Shown in pieces: positions 61,590-64,000 of a stretch of DNA of 64,000 nt. Position numbers and translations under genes: made by a program. Source of the stretch: Bacillota bacterium (GTDB taxonomy: Bacteria > Bacillota > Clostridia > Lachnospirales > Lachnospiraceae); contig JAEZGY010000019.1 in assembly GCA_023416695.1 (NCBI GenBank), positions 1 to 64,000 on the forward strand. Direction: 5' to 3'. The notes under the pieces were generated by a model that saw only the letters and a program-made list of their open reading frames with translations, had not been told where the DNA came from and did not search any database. Within the stretch, counting starts at the first letter, position 1. The number at the start of each line of letters is the position of its first letter.

Positions 61590-62339
61590 TCATTCTTTTC
61601 GCTTTGCGATGATTCTATAAAAGGTCATGTCATCCCAGGAAGCCTTAGTAAAAGGTTCTTCGTGTGTATTATGTATCTGTTCGGACTTATGAATGAGTTC
61701 AATTCCATCATCATCAATAGAATCTGCTAGGAGGACATCCACCATGTCCGTTTCTTCAAAGAGTGTTTTCCACCATGCTACTGTATGCCATTTGTCTAAA
61801 TCAAATTGTTTGGCATACGGTTTATAAGCTTCTGGTAAATCATCTTCATATTCATGTAAAAACCCTGGTACAATAATTCCAATGAGTCCTCCTGGTTTTA
61901 CATACTTTAGTATATGTTTTTTAAGATAATTACTATCTTGGACATAGAAGAAGAGAGAATTAACACTCACTATAGCGTCAAAATAATCTTCTGCAAAGGG
62001 GAGATTCCTTGCATCTGCTTGGATGGGGAAAACATTATGCTGTTGCTCCATCTCACAGATACGTTTCCAGTTATCAGAAGCACTAATCCACAAATCAGTT
62101 GCCCATACTTTTACATGATATTCTTTGGCAAGAAAGATGGAAGAGACTGCTTTTCCACAGCCTAGGTCCAACACTTTACTACTAGGTGCTAAGTCCATAA
62201 CTTGACAAAGGGATTCTTGTAGCCATAGGCAATGTGAGCCCATAGCATTACTTAAAATCCAATCAGGCTCATACTTAGAGGATAACGGATATCTTTTGTT
62301 ATCCATCATTACTAAGATATCTTCTCGTGAATAATTCAT
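61590..62339 (-). CDS. Class I SAM-dependent methyltransferase
   Basis: 249 residues. Motif I is KVLDLGCGKAVSSIFLA at about 54-70, followed by VWATDLWISASDNW and FPIQADARNLPF. It resembles small-molecule methyltransferases of the UbiE/COQ5 type. Its function is not shown by context. GGAGGG precedes the ATG. It is not close in sequence to the methyltransferase at 4280. Confidence 0.83.
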   Translation of the reverse strand: MNYSREDILVMMDNKRYPLSSKYEPDWILSNAMGSHCLWLQESLCQVMDLAPSSKVLDLGCGKAVSSIFLAKEYHVKVWATDLWISASDNWKRICEMEQQHNVFPIQADARNLPFAEDYFDAIVSVNSLFFYVQDSNYLKKHILKYVKPGGLIGIIVPGFLHEYEDDLPEAYKPYAKQFDLDKWHTVAWWKTLFEETDMVDVLLADSIDDDGIELIHKSEQIHNTHEEPFTKASWDDMTFYRIIAKRKE

Positions 62340-62380
62340 TGAGAATCCCTCCAGAATATACTTTATCTATCATCCAGCTC

Positions 62381-62797
62381 TTACTCAGGTGTCACAAACT
62401 TTGAGTTAGTGAGAGAATTCAGCATCTCCTCCATTGTTGTGTTATTAGAATCTTTATATGAGTAATCTTTCCTATCAATGTCTGCATAACTGCCAGCAAA
62501 CATAAAGCTACCCAAGAGATCACCGTAATTATAAAAACTAAAACGGTAGGACCATCCACCCCTTGGTAGTACGAATTTTCGACGATATGTAATATTGTCC
62601 ATATAGTCTAGAATCTTATCTATGTCTGCCTGGTTGGTAACAGTCATAGTATCACCACCTTCTGCCATGACTTCAATATTGTTAACATCAGCGGCAGTGA
62701 CAAAGCTATCAAAATCTCTTTTTCGAAAGAAGATAAGTAACAGTAAGGCACAGATACCCATGGCACTATACATAGCTATTTTCAATGGCTTTTTCAA
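62381..62797 (-). CDS. Membrane-anchored protein of unknown function
   Basis: 138 residues, not recognised. One N-terminal hydrophobic helix (IAMYSAMGICALLLLIFF at about 7-24) is followed by an extracellular domain of about 110 residues with no cysteine. ITYRRKFVLPRGGWSYRFSF is its most distinctive part. GGGGGG-type purines lie before ATG 62797. It is 41 bases upstream of the methyltransferase gene on the same strand, so they may be one unit. Confidence 0.72.
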   Translation of the reverse strand: MKKPLKIAMYSAMGICALLLLIFFRKRDFDSFVTAADVNNIEVMAEGGDTMTVTNQADIDKILDYMDNITYRRKFVLPRGGWSYRFSFYNYGDLLGSFMFAGSYADIDRKDYSYKDSNNTTMEEMLNSLTNSKFVTPE

Positions 62798-62887
62798 ACG
62801 GAGTCCCCCCCTTTTTTAATTGGTAATTGCTTACATACTTATAGCATAGCATATTCGCCAATTAAAGTAAAACAATGGATAGTTTGT

Positions 62888-63778
62888 CTAAGTATTACTT
62901 CCAACCTCTTTTCTAAACTGGCTTGGTGTCATATTATATTTTCGCTTAAATAAACGATTGAAATTAGCTAGATTGTCAAATCCACTTTGAGAAGCAATGG
63001 TTAGAATGGAATCTGAGGATAGACGGAGGCTCCTAGCTGCGATAGTGAGGCGATAGTCATTTAGGTAGGTAATAAAGCTTATGCCCATGGCATTTCGGAA
63101 AAATTTCATAAAATGGGATGGACTGTAATGGAGTAGCTCTGCCACCTCTTCAATGGTTATGGTTTCGGCATAATGGTCCTCCATATACTTAATAAGTATT
63201 TTCATCTTCTCAATAGATTTTGGTGCAGGTAGGGTAGTAGAATCCTTTTTCTGATGAGAAAATAATATAAAGAATATCTGTAAGAATAGTCCCTTGATAG
63301 CAAGTTGATAGCCCAATGGGCGGGCATCTGAAAAATAGTCGATTTGCTGTAAGAGTGTGGCAATCTCCTTATAATAGGATAGTGAGGGAGTCAGAAGTAG
63401 AGTGTCGAAGGCAATCTTATTTTGAAACAAAGGCCTGATAAACTGAGTAGAACAGATATCCTCATGATAGGAGAGTAAAAAATCAGCAGTAAAAAGGATA
63501 TTTTCGTATTCCATAATCGTCCCTGTAATGCCTTGTATAGAATGAAGTTGACCAGGGGGAATTAATAGAATACTACCAGTAGTGACTGGATAAGAGTCAT
63601 AATTGACCAAAACAGTGCCCATGCCTTTTTTTACAACTACTAATTCCATTTCAGAATGCCAATGCATAGGTACCTCAGGAAAGTCTAAGGGAATCGAGCA
63701 AACGTAAGTATTATAGGAGAATTCTGCACTTGTATGTACTTTTTCTTCGTGGTAATTCTGATATTCTTTAAGATTCAT
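62888..63778 (-). CDS. AraC family regulator with cupin sensor
   Basis: 296 residues. The N-terminal cupin shows VPMHWHSEMELVVVKKG and LIPPGQLHSI. The C-terminal double helix-turn-helix shows TIEEVAELLHYSPSHFMKFF and ILTIASQSGFDNLANFNRLF. This architecture is common in carbohydrate regulators of Firmicutes. GGAGGT stands before the ATG. It is divergent from the gene at 63891, so it may control it; a shared inverted repeat lies between them. Confidence 0.9.
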   Translation of the reverse strand: MNLKEYQNYHEEKVHTSAEFSYNTYVCSIPLDFPEVPMHWHSEMELVVVKKGMGTVLVNYDSYPVTTGSILLIPPGQLHSIQGITGTIMEYENILFTADFLLSYHEDICSTQFIRPLFQNKIAFDTLLLTPSLSYYKEIATLLQQIDYFSDARPLGYQLAIKGLFLQIFFILFSHQKKDSTTLPAPKSIEKMKILIKYMEDHYAETITIEEVAELLHYSPSHFMKFFRNAMGISFITYLNDYRLTIAARSLRLSSDSILTIASQSGFDNLANFNRLFKRKYNMTPSQFRKEVGSNT

Positions 63779-63801
63779 ATTACACCTCCAAATGATAGTA
63801 T

Positions 63802-63823
63802 TATACTAGTATTGGCTAGTATA
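63802..63823. promoter_or_regulatory. Inverted repeat between divergent genes
   Basis: TATACTAG (63802-63809) and CTAGTATA (63816-63823) are perfect inverted arms six bases apart, 24 bases ahead of the AraC gene. A TATAAT at 63851-63856 may be the rightward -10. Confidence 0.5.
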
Positions 63824-63890
63824 AGACAAGATGTTTTAGCAATCTAATCCTATAATACAGGTTAGATGTTAAAAACATGGAGGTAAGGAT

Positions 63891-64000
63891 ATGAACGTAC
63901 AAGAGATGCTATCACAGGAACTTGGGAAAAGCATTGCCGAGGCAACAAATGCAGAAATCTACGATGCACTACTTAGGATGACGGGCAAACTAGCAAGTGA
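63891..64000 (+). CDS. Start of a gene, possibly glycogen/glucan phosphorylase (partial)
   Basis: Only 36 codons are visible, running off the window. The start is ATG 63891 after TGGAGG. The peptide begins MNVQEMLSQELGKSIAEATN and continues AEIYDALLRMTGKLAS. The LGKSIAEATNAEIYDALL stretch is like the N-terminus of alpha-glucan phosphorylases in this group, a resemblance judged from memory. An AraC/cupin regulator upstream fits a carbohydrate enzyme. Confidence 0.4.
   Translation, partial: MNVQEMLSQELGKSIAEATNAEIYDALLRMTGKLAS

Noticed and set aside
1..64000. CRISPR array, tRNA or rRNA gene, prophage
   Set aside because: No regularly spaced direct repeats with unique spacers, no cloverleaf with a TTCGA arm that I could support, and no phage structural or integrase gene was seen.

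Overview
The window is AT-rich, densely coded DNA from an anaerobic, spore-forming Firmicute. It most resembles a Lachnospiraceae / Clostridium cluster XIVa member; that placement is inferred from gene content, not from a marker tree. Supporting signs are reverse rubrerythrin, several [FeFe]-hydrogenases, a CwlD-type spore cortex amidase, strong AGGAGG ribosome binding sites and frequent GTG starts. I saw no rRNA or tRNA gene, CRISPR array, transposase or phage gene.

Layout. 1-5041: end of a rubrerythrin gene, a 73-bp tandem repeat, GNAT acetyltransferases, an OFA-family MFS transporter, and a leftward group with a CAT-like enzyme and a methyltransferase. 5647-10723 (leftward): an electron-bifurcating [FeFe]-hydrogenase operon (hydC, ATPase-domain protein, 2Fe-2S protein, hydB, hydA). 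11078-14241 (rightward): a sensory hydrogenase module (DRTGG, HATPase, HydS-like, DRTGG, PHP). 14373-19075: an hfs-like operon (2Fe-2S protein, PAS hydrogenase, SpoIIE phosphatase, second hydrogenase). 19299-22020: polar amino acid ABC transporter. 22599-25539: glycerol kinase and a MATE exporter. 25594-26957: PadR regulator plus membrane partner. 27276-28670: asnS. 29981-36094: AraC regulator divergent from a ferri-siderophore ABC importer and an MFS protein. 36220-43924: kdpABCDE. 43956-44441: queT behind a probable preQ1 riboswitch. 45148-47444: DUF4259-like/GNAT fusion, a small membrane protein and another GNAT. 47796-53198: GH18 protein, CwlD-like amidase, cysteine-cluster protein, Sua5, low-molecular-weight phosphatase, RpiB. 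53934-61208: complete F1Fo ATP synthase operon whose c subunit carries a Na+-binding signature. 61590-64000: methyltransferase, a membrane-anchored unknown, an AraC regulator and the start of a gene that may encode a glucan phosphorylase.

The most unusual content is a family of five intergenic elements of about 360-400 bp (5193-5580, 22133-22502, 28725-29082 minus, 29538-29935, 61262-61528 minus and degenerate). Each folds as a large imperfect palindrome with the same nested helices. The helix sequences differ between copies while pairing is kept. Every copy carries a hypervariable long hairpin capped by a similar pyrimidine-rich 8-9 nt loop. Three of five abut the U-run of an intrinsic terminator with the same end. 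This could be a structured RNA family or an ERIC/bcr-like mobile palindrome; I do not recognise it.

Metabolically the window describes a fermenter. Reduced ferredoxin and NADH are disposed of as H2 by the bifurcating and hfs-like hydrogenases, H2 or redox state is probably sensed by the HydS-like module, and a Na+-coupled ATP synthase links to a sodium gradient.
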